Positions 26,174 to 36,309 are shown, numbered from the stretch's first letter. The stretch is DNA of 64,000 nucleotides from Oscillatoria sp. SIO1A7 (GCA_010672965.1 JAAHFN010000007.1:28522-92521), one strand, 5' to 3'. Program-made: numbers and translations. The notes: a model not told the origin generated them from the letters alone.

Positions 26174-26527
26174 TTTCTCTTGAGCTGGTTTACTTGACCC
26201 GATTGTATCGCGCTTCCAGCCATACTCTGCTCCTAGGGCATTGAAATCGGCAAAATCTGCAAGCTCGTCTCTGGAGCAAGAAAAAAGAGCTAGATGTTTC
26301 CCTAGACTCTACACCCCACACCCTACACCCCCTACACCTGGTGCTGGTATCAAATATGGCCCTACACAAAACTACCATATTTGACACCAGCACCCAGTGC
26401 CCTTGGCTAATTGCCCTATACCACTCTATTGCAGGAAATTTTAGAAAATTTTAGAAAATTGCAAAAGGAAAATTTTAGGAAATTTATAGTTGCGAGAGCG
26501 AAATCTGGCAAGGGAAAGAGCGAGGGT
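26174..26527. other. Intergenic region with a long hairpin and AT-rich repeats
   Basis: At 26340-26394, GGTGCTGGTATCAAATATGG faces CCATATTTGACACCAGCACC: a 20-bp stem with one mismatch and a 15-base loop. At 26435-26490 GAAAATTTTAG units are repeated. ACACCCTAC-type heptamers lie at 26310-26335. No coding region is supported. Confidence 0.6.
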
Positions 26528-27607
26528 CTAACTTGTAAAGCCAAGCCGCGCTACCTCTGGCAATAGGTTCGGTACCGCAATGCCACTCCTCCTCGGCCAG
26601 CTTTTTGCCCCCTGTCCGATGCTGATATTGTTTTCGCCAGAATGCATCCGGCGAATAAAACTGCTAAAATGCTCCACCAGTTTGGGATTGCGCCAACCTC
26701 GTTCGGTTTCTTCGGCAAGAATTTCTAGGGCTTTTTCTGGGGAGAAAGCCGCTTTATAGGGACGCTCGCTTGTTAGGGCATCGTAGATATCAATAACTTG
26801 AAATACCTGGGCTATAAACGGAATATCTGGACCGGCCAGACCGTCGGGATAGCCAGAGCCGTCCCAGCGTTCGTGGTGATGGCGGATAATCGGCAAAACC
26901 CCTCGCATTGTCCGTAGGGGTTTGCAGATTTGCTCGCCAATCACGACGTGCTGTTTCATTATTTCCCACTCGGAACTATTGAGCCGACCTTTTTTGAGCA
27001 GGACGTTATCGGGAATGCCAACTTTGCCAATATCATGGAGATAGCCGCCCCACATTAAGTCTCTAATGTCGGGACGGGACAGATTGAGATATTCCCCAAA
27101 TACTTGGCTTAAATCTACGAGGCGATCGCAGTGGTTTCCTGTATTGGGATCGCGGCTTTCTATAGTACGCGCAATGGAAAAAAGGACTTTTTCCGCATGA
27201 TCTAAATCCTCGTTAAGACGCTTTTGACGCACTAGGGATTTGACGCGAGCTGAAAGTTCTAAATGGTCGAAAGGTTTGGTGAGAAAGTCATCGCCTCCGC
27301 ATTCAATCCCTCTAATCCGCGATCGCCTGTCATTAAGAGCAGTAATGAAAATAATCGGTATTAGGCGCGTCTGTTCTTCTTGTTTTAAACGGTGACATAC
27401 CTCAAACCCATCCATCCCAGGCATCATCACGTCCAGTAAAATTAAGTCTGGATTTGCCTGTTTCACGCAATCTAGAGCTGCTGGTCCGCTATGTGCTTCT
27501 ACAATATCGTAGCCTTCCACAGACAGAAGAGCTACAGCCGTCATCCGGCTAGCTGGATGGTCGTCCACTACGAGGATTTTAGAACGTTCTGAATCAATAA
27601 AGTTCAC
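26528..27607 (-). CDS. Response regulator with HD-GYP domain (cyclic-di-GMP phosphodiesterase)
   Basis: 359 residues. The receiver has DD in LVVDDHP, phospho-acceptor D59 in LLDVMMPGMDG, and TKPF. A linker helix (DLDHAEKVLFSIARTIESRDP) leads to HD-GYP: HCDRLVDLS, HDIGKVGIPD, HHHERWDGSGYPDGLAG, DIYDALTSERPYK. The metal-binding HD and the GYP signature are intact, so it should hydrolyse cyclic di-GMP when phosphorylated. The last ~40 residues (HSGENNISIGQGAKSWPRRS) are unconserved. No cognate kinase lies beside it; the nearest hybrid kinase in the window is at 9006-10172. Confidence 0.93.
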   Translation of the reverse strand: MNFIDSERSKILVVDDHPASRMTAVALLSVEGYDIVEAHSGPAALDCVKQANPDLILLDVMMPGMDGFEVCHRLKQEEQTRLIPIIFITALNDRRSRIRGIECGGDDFLTKPFDHLELSARVKSLVRQKRLNEDLDHAEKVLFSIARTIESRDPNTGNHCDRLVDLSQVFGEYLNLSRPDIRDLMWGGYLHDIGKVGIPDNVLLKKGRLNSSEWEIMKQHVVIGEQICKPLRTMRGVLPIIRHHHERWDGSGYPDGLAGPDIPFIAQVFQVIDIYDALTSERPYKAAFSPEKALEILAEETERGWRNPKLVEHFSSFIRRMHSGENNISIGQGAKSWPRRSGIAVPNLLPEVARLGFTS

Positions 27608-27644
27608 GATCGACTTCCTTTTATTTTCGACTATACAAGCTTTA

Positions 27645-28580
27645 TTATTCTGCTTTGACTTTGGTTATTTGGTTATTTTTGTTAGCAATGGAGCGATCGG
27701 CTGCCGATCGCTTTTTCCACTGGGAGGTGGGCTCCAAGGAAGACTGCTGCTGCTCTATATTGCGCCGTTGTCGAATAACATCAGCGCCATCGCAGAGATT
27801 GGGATCGCGATAGGGAATAGCAGCTCTTGTTTGCAAATGCTCCAGTTCTTGCTCGGAGAGTCTGAGTTCCGATCGCTTGCCCACAATGCTTTCATTTTCC
27901 CTAGCGGGCCACCAAGCTAGAGTACCGGGCGATCGCCTGCCTACAGGAGCCGTAGAACCAATCTCTAACCCTGCCGCCATTAAAGCCGTTCTCACTGCTG
28001 CCGAACAGGAGTAAGTTGCTAAGAAACCCTTGTTTTTCAGGCAGCGAGCGACTAATGCCAAAAATTCTATCGTCCACAGTTGCGGGCAACTCGGAGGAGA
28101 AAAAGGGTCGAGAAAAATTGCATCTGCCTCAAAGCCAGCGGTAACTAAGACCTGAATGGTTTTGCGCGCATCGCCCAGGAGTAGCTCGGCGTTAATGGTT
28201 GGTATTTTTACCTGTCCGCTATTAGCTAGCTCTGCCAAAATATCCGGTACCGGTTTTGGCCAGTCCAGGTGCAGATTATGGGCGATCGCCGAGGAAGGCA
28301 CTCTTTTATCCAATTCCAATCCTACCCATTCCACCCTACAGCTCGGATTTACCGCCCATAGGGCAGCTAGAGCTGCTCCTGTATTATAGCCCAAGCCATA
28401 ACAAATATCCAAGAGCCGGACTGCGGGTTGTTCCGCTTTTCCTACTAATTGCGTCGGTTCTACGAATTTCTTTTCTGCTTCCTGTCTCGCTCCATAGCGG
28501 CTGTGAAATGCTTCCCCAAATTCCGGCGAAAAGAATGTAAAAGAACCATCTGCCGTTTTTTCTAATTGAAAGTTATTCAT
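27645..28580 (-). CDS. MnmC-like tRNA methyltransferase (DUF752 family)
   Basis: 311 residues. N-terminal TADGSFTFFSPEFGEAFHSRYGA is the MnmC/DUF752 signature. The SAM-binding Rossmann fold follows: RLLDICYGLGYNTGAAL, VGLELDK and LLLGDARKTI, then the catalytic-loop FLDPFSPPSCPQLWT and TYSCSAAVR. In E. coli the homologous domain of MnmC methylates nm5s2U34 in tRNA. Here the FAD oxidase half is absent, as usual in cyanobacteria. The C-terminal ~70 residues are Gln/Ser/Lys-rich. It is 37 bases upstream of the HD-GYP gene on the same strand; co-transcription is possible. Confidence 0.82.
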   Translation of the reverse strand: MNNFQLEKTADGSFTFFSPEFGEAFHSRYGARQEAEKKFVEPTQLVGKAEQPAVRLLDICYGLGYNTGAALAALWAVNPSCRVEWVGLELDKRVPSSAIAHNLHLDWPKPVPDILAELANSGQVKIPTINAELLLGDARKTIQVLVTAGFEADAIFLDPFSPPSCPQLWTIEFLALVARCLKNKGFLATYSCSAAVRTALMAAGLEIGSTAPVGRRSPGTLAWWPARENESIVGKRSELRLSEQELEHLQTRAAIPYRDPNLCDGADVIRQRRNIEQQQSSLEPTSQWKKRSAADRSIANKNNQITKVKAE

Positions 28581-29017
28581 TTGTCAGCGATATACCTTCC
28601 ATCGGTCAGCACTCAGCAATAAGCGTTATGCGATTTTTTAGTTAGTAGGGAGCTAAAAGCTGCATCTTGCAAGCCTTACGCTACATATAGGGTCGCTCAT
28701 AGCTTCTAGCTTAGGGACATCTCAACAAAGCGATTCTCCTACAGAGACCCTCAAAGATACCGAGCGATCGCTCTCGCTGTTCTTTACGCCGCTTTGGCCG
28801 TAAGAGAGACTAGGTAATTATACAAACTTCAAATGCTTCCGATTGCTCTATCGCTTCAGAATAGCCAAGCATTATTGCTCTTATCCGATCTATCCCCAAT
28901 ATTTTTCCCTAATCGCCCCTAGATTCAGAACCTCTCAAATTTTCACTCTCAAATTTTAAGCATTAAATTTTAAGCATTAAATTTTAAACCTTAAATTTTA
29001 AACTTCAAAACTTAAGC
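28581..29017. other. Intergenic region, only heptamer tracts
   Basis: AAATTTTAAGCATT-type units at 28935-29015. Otherwise no frame, RNA or element could be supported. Confidence 0.5.
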
Positions 29018-29148
29018 CTTATCCGATCCTGCAAATAATCATCGAGCTGCTCGATCGCGGCTATAGTGGTAAATTAAAGCAGCTATCTCTTCGACTTACC
29101 CTTTGTCTGACCCTGTAAATCTTCATCGAGCTACTGGCGGCGATCGAC
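29018..29148. repeat. Two degenerate duplicates of the NUDIX gene 3' end
   Basis: The coding end of the next gene (29149-29241: CTGACCCTGCAAATAATCATCGA cut here to its start) is repeated at 29025-29102, including AATAATCATCGAGCTGCTCG and TCTTCGACTTA, and again in part at 29107-29150 (CTGACCCTGTAAATCTTCATC). The copies carry substitutions and small indels and are non-coding. Confidence 0.75.
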
Positions 29149-29601
29149 TTAAGCCAGAGTTATCTGACCCTGCAAATAATCATCGAGCTGCTCGCGGTGA
29201 TCGTGGGAAAGTAAAGCAGGTATTTCTTCGACTTTAAATGCGCGCACCTCTGTAATTTCCAAAGTATCTATAATTTGCATTTTTCCTTCCACTTTGGCTT
29301 CAACGACGACGCAAATCGAATGTAATCTAGGGTCGCGATCGGGTGAGGAATATACTCCAACTAAGCGACCTATTTCCAGCAAATCCAGTCCTGTTTCTTC
29401 TAGCAATTCCCGCCGCACGGAGGTGGAAATATCCTCGCCCCAATCCACCATGCCCCCCGGCAGGGCCCATTCATTGTTGTCCCGGCGTCGAACCAGAACA
29501 ATGGTGCCATCGGGCAAAATTGGGATGATACTGGTGCCGGTGACAGGATGGCGCAACAGCATCCCAAGCACCGTTTTGCCAACGTGCCATAACTGACGCA
29601 T
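29149..29601 (-). CDS. NUDIX hydrolase
   Basis: 150 residues from the ATG at 29601 (MRQLWHVGKTVLGMLLRHPV). The frame is open 43 codons further upstream but that part is not conserved-looking. The NUDIX box GGMVDWGEDISTSVRRELLE continuing ETGLDL fits GX5EX7REUXEEXGU. Flanks: GTSIIPILPDGTIVLVRRRDN and VGVYSSPDRDPR. It hydrolyses a nucleoside diphosphate linked to X with Mg2+; the substrate is not predictable. The 3' end has been tandemly duplicated downstream. Confidence 0.9.
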   Translation of the reverse strand: MRQLWHVGKTVLGMLLRHPVTGTSIIPILPDGTIVLVRRRDNNEWALPGGMVDWGEDISTSVRRELLEETGLDLLEIGRLVGVYSSPDRDPRLHSICVVVEAKVEGKMQIIDTLEITEVRAFKVEEIPALLSHDHREQLDDYLQGQITLA

Positions 29602-30437
29602 AAATGAAAAAAACGAAAAAAATTTTAGCAAAGCCTTGGATTTTAGGGAGGGTTTTTGATGGCGGGTCAATTTCAGAGCAAGCGATCTCGTCCAAAGTCC
29701 GCTTGCCCAGCTTGTCTCCAATACCAGCAAAACTCCCGTGCAGCTTTGGGCTACAGGAGATAAGCCGTTATTTTAGATACATTTTTCCCAATCGTACCAT
29801 GAATGTCAATTGCAGATTATGGGCGATCTGGCTTATCTGCTCTTCGGCGCGCCCTGCCACCTACCTCCTCTACTTCTTCCCCCTTCAGGACTTACGAAAA
29901 TAGTAGGATCGATAACTACATCTAGGGTCTGGTGCCCAGTCTGCACCGCAGTGCGCACCCTACAAATAGACTCCTCTCCGGCGCGCCCCGCCACCTTGTC
30001 CCCCTTGTCCCCCTTGTCCCCCTTGTCCCCTTGTCCCCCGCTCTCCCGGTCCCCATATACCCCCGATCTCCCCTCGCCCAATGCCCATAGTTAGGGTTTG
30101 GGTGTGGGAAGAAAGCAGAAAACGGTTATCCTGAAAATAATTCCTTGTTGCCAAGGCTCCTAAGAAAGCGGTCAGCTCTCAGCTCTGAGCAGTCAGCTCA
30201 AGGCTAAAGGCTGAAAGCTTATGCGCAGCCTGCGTTCGCCCATAAGCTTATTGCCGATCGCTTTTTTGCCCCTCTATAGGGCTAGTTGGTGAGGCAGCAT
30301 GACAATTGCACGAACCATTAGACAAACCTACTGAAAGGCGAACTCCTTGCTTTAGCAGAAGCCGAATATCTTAGCAGTAGATATACGGGCAAACATTCGC
30401 CATTTCTGAGGTGGGTATTTATAGAGATAAAACAGAG
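29602..30437. other. Intergenic region with CCTTGTCCCC and GTCAGC repeats, no gene
   Basis: A half family-C end (AGGACTTACG at 29887-29896), five CTTGTCCCC units at 29994-30038 and AGTCAGCTC units at 30168-30213. No coding region, tRNA or clear promoter was recognised over ~830 bases. Confidence 0.6.
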
Positions 30438-32921
30438 ATGAAGCAGCAGTCAGACAAACTCAGCCATAAGGCTCCTAATAATTATCTGCCCTACAGCAAC
30501 GCGATCGAGTTTATCGATCGCCAGGAGGAGCTGCGGGAACTGGAGCGGCGGTTCGAGCGAGTAGGGGACGGCGCTCTTGTAGCGATAACCGGCCAGAGGG
30601 GCATCGGCAAAACAGAACTAGCGCTCCAATACGCCCTACAACATCAAGAAGAAAATAGCCCTGGGAGCTGCATCTGGTTAGATGCCAAAACAGATGTCGG
30701 CATACAGATTATCGCTCAGTTTCTCAAAATTTACCAAGAAGCGGAAGTAACCCGAGCCCTAGGCAATAAAGCCCTAAACCTAGAACAACAGGTAGCCTAT
30801 TGCTGGCAAAATTGGCCGGAAGGTAACGTGCTAGCGGTATGGGACGATGTTGCAGATTATCAAAAAATTAAGCCCTATCTGCCCCCCAAAAATGGCCGGT
30901 TTCAGGGATTGATAACTGCAACCAAGCGGCTGGAAAACTCTAAATCTATAGAGCATTTGCCTTTGGACGTACTGGATGAGGCCGGAGCTTTAGCATTGTT
31001 GGAGGCGGTAGCGGGAGGCGATCGCATCCAAGGGGAAATAGCCCAGGCCAAAGAACTCTGCGCTACATTGGGATTTTTGCCCTTGGGATTGGACTTAGTA
31101 GGGCATTATTTAGCAACTCAACCAGAAATATCTCTGGCGGAAATGCTCTCGAAGTTGGCGAGCCAGAGCCTATCCGAGGAGTCTGAGCCCAAGCCACGGG
31201 GAAATATGACAGCACAACAAGCCGCGAAAGTTGCTTTTGAGCTGAGCTGGCAGACTTTAAATGACGATGCTAAGCAGTTAGGTTGCGTGCTGAGTTTGTT
31301 TGCGCCAGCTCCGATTCCTTGGTCTTTCGTAGAAAAAGCTACTCTAGTTCGGCGTCGAGAGCAAATCGTCCCTGCAAGAGATAATCTGCTGCTCAAGAAA
31401 CACTTGCTGCAACCAATCGATGAGGATATCTATCGTCTCCATCCGCTCCTGCGGGAATTTTGGCAAGAGAAAATGGAAACCTCAGATCTCGTCGAAGCCC
31501 AAAAGCAGGTTTTTTGCGAGAATCTGATAGCAGTAGCTGAAAAAATTCCCCATAGCCCCAACCTCCAGTTGATTTGCGATATGGCGATCGCTATTCCTCA
31601 CATAGCTGCGATCGCCACAGAGCTAGCGGAATTTATCAGCCACGAAGATTTAATGACCCCGTTCGCTCGTCTCGCCCGCTACTACGAAAGTCAAGGATTC
31701 TACCCCCAAGCAGAATCCTGGCGCAAGCTGGGCATTCAAGTAAATCAAGATCGCTTTGGTTCCGAGCATCCTTATGTATCGACTCTAGCGGACAATTTAG
31801 CGGTACTCTATTTATCTCAGTACCGCTACCAGGAAGCAGAACAGCTTTTAGTGCAGGCGCTGCAAATCAACCAAAAAATACTGGGTAACGACCATCTGCT
31901 CGTCGCCCAGAATGCTAATAATCTGGCCACGGTCTATCAACATCAAGAACGCTACCAAGACGCAGAAGCTTTGTACCTGAAAGCTTTGGACGTTAGGAGG
32001 CGAATGCTAGAACCAAGGCATATCGAAATCGCCGTTAGCCTCAATAACCTGGGCACTCTTTACCGGACTGTAGGTCGATACGAGCAAGCAGAACCGCTAT
32101 TCCTAGAAGCCCTGGCGATTAGAGAACGCTGGTTTGGCAAAGACAATATAGAAGTAGTAGTTGCGATCGCTGCTTTGGCCAACCTCTATCGAGAGTGGCA
32201 CCGCTACGACAAGGCAGAACCTCTATATAAGCAAGCCTTGCATTTGAGAAGAAATCTCCTCTCGGAATTGCATCCCGATGTAGCAGCTAGCTTTAATTCT
32301 CTGGGTCGTCTCTACCAATCTCAGGGACGCTATAAGGAAGCAGAACCGCTGTTCGTCAAAGCCCTAGAAATTTGGCACGGCTTGGGGGTCCAAGAGAATC
32401 CCGATGTCGCCACCTGCACGAACAACTTAGCCGAGATTTACCGAGTTCTCGGGCAATACCGCGAAGCAGAAGTTCTGAACAAACAAGCCCTGGCCATCAG
32501 GAAACGGTTTTGGGGAGAGTTTCATCCCGATATCTGTCAGAGCCTTAATAATCTGGCGGGCCTTTATCAAGTTTCCGGTCGCTATGAAGAAGCGGAATCT
32601 CTATTTCTACAAGCCCTAGAACTGAACGAGCGCTACCTAGGGTCAGAGCATCCCGATACCGCTTATACGATGAATAATATAGGCTGCCTGTATTACTATC
32701 AAAAACGCTATCGAGAAGCAGAAAAGCTGCTCGTGCGTTCTTTGGATATTCGCGAGCGTCGTTTAGGACATTCTCATTCGGAAACGGTTCAAGCTCGACA
32801 TAATCTCAACTATCTTTGGGGGGAGATGAAAAAGGAGAATATCCCCACTCGGGCTGTTACGGGCAAAAAAGGTAAGCGTAAAAAAGCAAAACCTAAAGGA
32901 TTGGCTAAGGGTTTTGGCTAA
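30438..32921 (+). CDS. NB-ARC/TPR STAND protein (kinesin-light-chain-type TPR)
   Basis: 827 residues from the ATG at 30438 (MKQQSDKLSHKAP). A GTG start at 30411 is an alternative. NB-ARC ATPase: FIDRQEELRELERRF, Walker A GQRGIGKT (52-59), Walker B VLAVWDDV, and the GLPL-like LGFLPLGLDLVGHYLA. A winged-helix region (VLSLFAPAPIPWSFV) follows. From about residue 430 there are roughly nine 42-residue TPRs of the kinesin-light-chain type (HPDVAASFNSLGRLYQSQGR type). This is a signalling NTPase with a protein-binding solenoid. No effector domain is fused. The tail is Lys-rich (GKKGKRKKAKPKG). Confidence 0.88.
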   Translation: MKQQSDKLSHKAPNNYLPYSNAIEFIDRQEELRELERRFERVGDGALVAITGQRGIGKTELALQYALQHQEENSPGSCIWLDAKTDVGIQIIAQFLKIYQEAEVTRALGNKALNLEQQVAYCWQNWPEGNVLAVWDDVADYQKIKPYLPPKNGRFQGLITATKRLENSKSIEHLPLDVLDEAGALALLEAVAGGDRIQGEIAQAKELCATLGFLPLGLDLVGHYLATQPEISLAEMLSKLASQSLSEESEPKPRGNMTAQQAAKVAFELSWQTLNDDAKQLGCVLSLFAPAPIPWSFVEKATLVRRREQIVPARDNLLLKKHLLQPIDEDIYRLHPLLREFWQEKMETSDLVEAQKQVFCENLIAVAEKIPHSPNLQLICDMAIAIPHIAAIATELAEFISHEDLMTPFARLARYYESQGFYPQAESWRKLGIQVNQDRFGSEHPYVSTLADNLAVLYLSQYRYQEAEQLLVQALQINQKILGNDHLLVAQNANNLATVYQHQERYQDAEALYLKALDVRRRMLEPRHIEIAVSLNNLGTLYRTVGRYEQAEPLFLEALAIRERWFGKDNIEVVVAIAALANLYREWHRYDKAEPLYKQALHLRRNLLSELHPDVAASFNSLGRLYQSQGRYKEAEPLFVKALEIWHGLGVQENPDVATCTNNLAEIYRVLGQYREAEVLNKQALAIRKRFWGEFHPDICQSLNNLAGLYQVSGRYEEAESLFLQALELNERYLGSEHPDTAYTMNNIGCLYYYQKRYREAEKLLVRSLDIRERRLGHSHSETVQARHNLNYLWGEMKKENIPTRAVTGKKGKRKKAKPKGLAKGFG

Positions 32922-33199
32922 TTTAGCTAATCGATCGCGCTTATTATTGATGCCACGCAGCTCTTAATTTTTTGGCACCTGCGGAGTATTTGTCCGGCGA
33001 TGGATAAAACCCTCGCCGGTCTGTACTAACCGAACTTTAATGTCCCTCGAAATGGTATATATAGCAGTAAGCAGTCAGCTATCAGCAGTCAGCTAGAGCG
33101 TCAAAGTCTTGCCATCTAAGCAATAGAGAAATTTGTAACCTTTCTAACCAAGGGTGTGTAGTGGTATAAATTAAAATATTGAAATTAAAAACTCAAAAC

Positions 33200-34780
33200 T
33201 CAAAACTCCCCATCCATGCTCTTCAATCGGCCAATTGGGAAATTAACCTCAGGCAGGGGCTCTATTTTTAAAGATGGTTTTTTTTCAATATCTAATAATA
33301 AGTCTGGCGAAGGAGCGAATAAAAATATGTCGCTAAATCCAGAGGCAATTTCCGGGAGCTGGGGGCGATCGACTAACTGCAAGCGCACCTTGTCCTCAAG
33401 CAGATAGCTTATAGAAATCAAGTTACCGAAATTGACATCCCAGTTATCGCTAATAACCAGCGGGCGAGGAGTTTGGTTAATAATCCGCGCCGCTTGGGGA
33501 TTTCGATAGCGTGCTACCTTATGCCACCAAGTATCGGCCTGAGAACTTATTCCACAGGATAGGACTCCCGCTGAAATCAGTACGCCTAAGACAGCAGGAG
33601 CCCAGGTATTTCGCCTATTTCCCAGAGAAAATCTAGAAATCGAAATTCTATCAGCTAGCAGATAGGCTACAGCCAGTTGTATGCCCAAGTAACAGGGGAA
33701 AAAATAGCGAGCTACAGTCGAGCGCCGTCCGCCCAAAATTAAGTCGGGCAAAATCAGGGCTAGGGCTGGTATGGCAATTAAAGCTATGACAAACCATGCC
33801 GCCCGTTTTGACTCCTTACGCCAGAGATAGTAAATAGTATAGCTGATGCCTATTAATAAACCAACTATAATTCGAGGAACTAATATAATATTGATACTGG
33901 CATCAAAATCGATAAAAATATAACTGATATTTAGCTCCCAAGATCCGATTAAGTACCAGAGCGATCGCGGAACCGTAATCCAGTTAGTTTGAACCAGCAT
34001 TCTGGACAAATTACCGAAGATAACCAAAACCCAGGGAACGAATGCTAGGACTGCCAGGAGGGATGCTATAGCAAATGTCGTTACCCGTCTCGTCCAGCGA
34101 AAGCCTTCGCTCGCTAAGACCCAAACGCTATATGCAGTCGCTACTAAGGTCGAAAATAGAGAAGTATAAAGGCTGACAACTAATGTCAGGAAATAGAGAA
34201 ACCAAGCCCGCTTGCTATCCAGCCGCATTGCTCGTAGCAAAGCAGCGCCCGATAGCAAAATTGTCAGCAACCAGAGGCTATATTCTCGCGCTTCCTGGGC
34301 GTAGAGAACGTATAAGGGACAAATAGCAATGAGGGCGATCGCTATCCATCCCACTAGAGGCTCTGCAAATAATTCCCAACATAGCCAATAGACGCTGGGA
34401 AATACCAGCAAGCTAATCCAGGCTGACAAGCTTCGGATCCCTGCCACCGAGCTGCCACCAAATTGCCCCCAAAATTGACTCCAAAATCGCGCTATTATAT
34501 AATAGAGCGGCGGATGCTCCGGGTGTTTTTTCAAAGCATCCATTGCATCTGCTAAATTTTTTTCTGGACTGATACGCTGGTATTTTAATAAGTCTTGCGG
34601 CCTAATGACCCGACCGTCAAAGACTTGCTCTACGACGTTTTCTCCTTTATAGCCAGAAATCCGCAACGAGGTATAGACTTCATCGTGCCAATAGACTTTG
34701 CGGTCTATATTGACAAAGCGAAAGCAGATGCCCAGGACTAAGGCAACTGCGACCAAACCTCGAAACCAAGCTTGATTCAT
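33200..34780 (-). CDS. GT39/ArnT-like membrane glycosyltransferase
   Basis: 526 residues with about 11-12 membrane segments (e.g. GLVAVALVLGICFRFV, LVVSLYTSLFSTLVATAYSV). The first extracytoplasmic loop has WHDEVYTSLR, the Asp-Glu motif of GT-C/PMT-like glycosyltransferases, followed by HPEHPPLYYIIARFW. The C-terminal ~110 residues form a soluble periplasmic domain (RPLVISDNWDVNFGN). It probably moves a lipid-linked sugar to a surface glycan or protein; donor and acceptor are unknown. Single gene, flanked by repeats. Confidence 0.8.
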   Translation of the reverse strand: MNQAWFRGLVAVALVLGICFRFVNIDRKVYWHDEVYTSLRISGYKGENVVEQVFDGRVIRPQDLLKYQRISPEKNLADAMDALKKHPEHPPLYYIIARFWSQFWGQFGGSSVAGIRSLSAWISLLVFPSVYWLCWELFAEPLVGWIAIALIAICPLYVLYAQEAREYSLWLLTILLSGAALLRAMRLDSKRAWFLYFLTLVVSLYTSLFSTLVATAYSVWVLASEGFRWTRRVTTFAIASLLAVLAFVPWVLVIFGNLSRMLVQTNWITVPRSLWYLIGSWELNISYIFIDFDASINIILVPRIIVGLLIGISYTIYYLWRKESKRAAWFVIALIAIPALALILPDLILGGRRSTVARYFFPCYLGIQLAVAYLLADRISISRFSLGNRRNTWAPAVLGVLISAGVLSCGISSQADTWWHKVARYRNPQAARIINQTPRPLVISDNWDVNFGNLISISYLLEDKVRLQLVDRPQLPEIASGFSDIFLFAPSPDLLLDIEKKPSLKIEPLPEVNFPIGRLKSMDGEF

Positions 34781-34941
34781 GGGATGCTTCCATATTCTCG
34801 ATGGCTACTATAGTGTAAGTTTATCGTAATTCAGCGGTAGCCACGGGGCAGCCACGGGGGGACTGCCCCTACAGAATATCTGTTCCCCAATGCCCAATTC
34901 CGCTCTTCCCAATTCCGCTCTTCCCAATTCCCCATGCTCAG

Positions 34942-36309
34942 TTATTGTTCTGTAGAACCAAAGCTGGGGAGTTCTACTGCAGCAAGCGATCGCCGTTTTT
35001 TGGCAGAAGCTTGAGGATAAACTAGGGGTGCAGGCGGCTTTACTGCTTGGGCACTATCGCTGTTATTTTTATCGACATGAGTTTCCTTTTCTGGCGCGTC
35101 CTCCCAGGCAGGATTGCTGGCTAAATTTTCCGAAGGCGATCGCTCTTGGCTGCTAGTAACTATCTGACTAGGTGTATTGTCTCTTATCTCTTCTTTTGGT
35201 AGATAGCTTAAAGAATATTCTGACTCGCCAGTTGCTACATTTTGGCTTAGATCTTGCATTTCTCCGTTGGCCGGTTTTTTGTCTATAATATCTTTGACTG
35301 TATCTTTAGTTGGATCTAATAATCGGTTATAATTATCCTGAGCTAAGTCGATTTCCCTAATTGTTTCTTGATTTAAGTTTTCGGTTGTCGCTGCTAACTT
35401 TTCTATATCTGGATCTGTCTTTGTTGACCAAGGTTGAATGGGCTGAGCTTTGCTAAATATTAGAACTCCGTGGTCTGTGCCGGTCGTATTTGTGCCGGTG
35501 GGGTTTGTGCCGGTGGGGTCTGCTCCGCTGGCCGGGGAGGAAGAAACTGGCTCTAGAGTGGGAATGTTCTCTAAATCTACCGAGCCGGGTTTTTCAATAC
35601 ATTTTTCTAATGCCGCTTTGAATTGCAAAGTGTGGCGTTGCTGGCGGTGCAGGCGAGCCCGCAGTTCTCGACAGGTATTTTCCAGTTGTTGTTTGAGCTG
35701 AGACTGCTCTTGATAGTTTTCTTGGGTTAGAGCGCATTCCCGCTCCATCAAGGCCATCCGCTCTTGGGTAAATTGCATATTTTGAGATAGGTTGGCGATC
35801 GCGACTTGTCCTGCCTCGACTTCTTGTCGAGTAACTTCAAGTTCTTCGGTAGTCGATTTTAGTTCCTTCGTCTGTTCTTCCAGTTGAGAAGAAAGCGCCT
35901 CTGTTTGCCTGCGCTCCCGTTGCAAATACGACCGGCATTCCTGGAGGGCTCTTTCCAATTGAGCAACTCTTTTAAGTAACTGACTGTTAAGCCAGCTATC
36001 TCCCTCTGAAGGAGCTTGCCCCTCGTCTAAAAGTAGCTCCCCGGCGATCGCTTCTTCTACAGTTTGCTTTTGCAGAGCATCGACAGCGATCGCATTAGGC
36101 AAATTGACAGTTTCCCAGTCATCTTCATTAGTAGTAGCTAGTTGTCCTCCTGCTACTCTTGGTGCCCTCTGTGCTTCGGCAGTCAACGAACTGGCAAGCC
36201 CATTGGCAGCGGCATCGGCAGGCGGAGTAATTGGGAATTCACCGCTATCCGACGTAGAAGCAGAGGTCTCGGGTAAATTACGGTCGTTCGGCTTATTGGC
36301 TTCGCTCAT
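34942..36309 (-). CDS. Hypothetical coiled-coil protein
   Basis: 455 residues from the ATG at 36309 (MSEANKPNDRN). The frame continues to a TTG at 36363 but that part lies in the AGAAACCCGG hairpin. Residues ~115-265 form a long coiled coil (LLKRVAQLERALQECRSYL, LEEQTKELKSTTEELE, LKQQLENTCRELRARL) ending in HRQQRHTLQFKAALEKC, a block seen in other cyanobacterial coiled-coil proteins. Both flanks are disordered and Pro/Ser/Thr/Asn-rich, with PTGTNPTGTNTTGT microrepeats. No enzymatic motif or membrane segment. Function unknown. Confidence 0.65.
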   Translation of the reverse strand: MSEANKPNDRNLPETSASTSDSGEFPITPPADAAANGLASSLTAEAQRAPRVAGGQLATTNEDDWETVNLPNAIAVDALQKQTVEEAIAGELLLDEGQAPSEGDSWLNSQLLKRVAQLERALQECRSYLQRERRQTEALSSQLEEQTKELKSTTEELEVTRQEVEAGQVAIANLSQNMQFTQERMALMERECALTQENYQEQSQLKQQLENTCRELRARLHRQQRHTLQFKAALEKCIEKPGSVDLENIPTLEPVSSSPASGADPTGTNPTGTNTTGTDHGVLIFSKAQPIQPWSTKTDPDIEKLAATTENLNQETIREIDLAQDNYNRLLDPTKDTVKDIIDKKPANGEMQDLSQNVATGESEYSLSYLPKEEIRDNTPSQIVTSSQERSPSENLASNPAWEDAPEKETHVDKNNSDSAQAVKPPAPLVYPQASAKKRRSLAAVELPSFGSTEQ

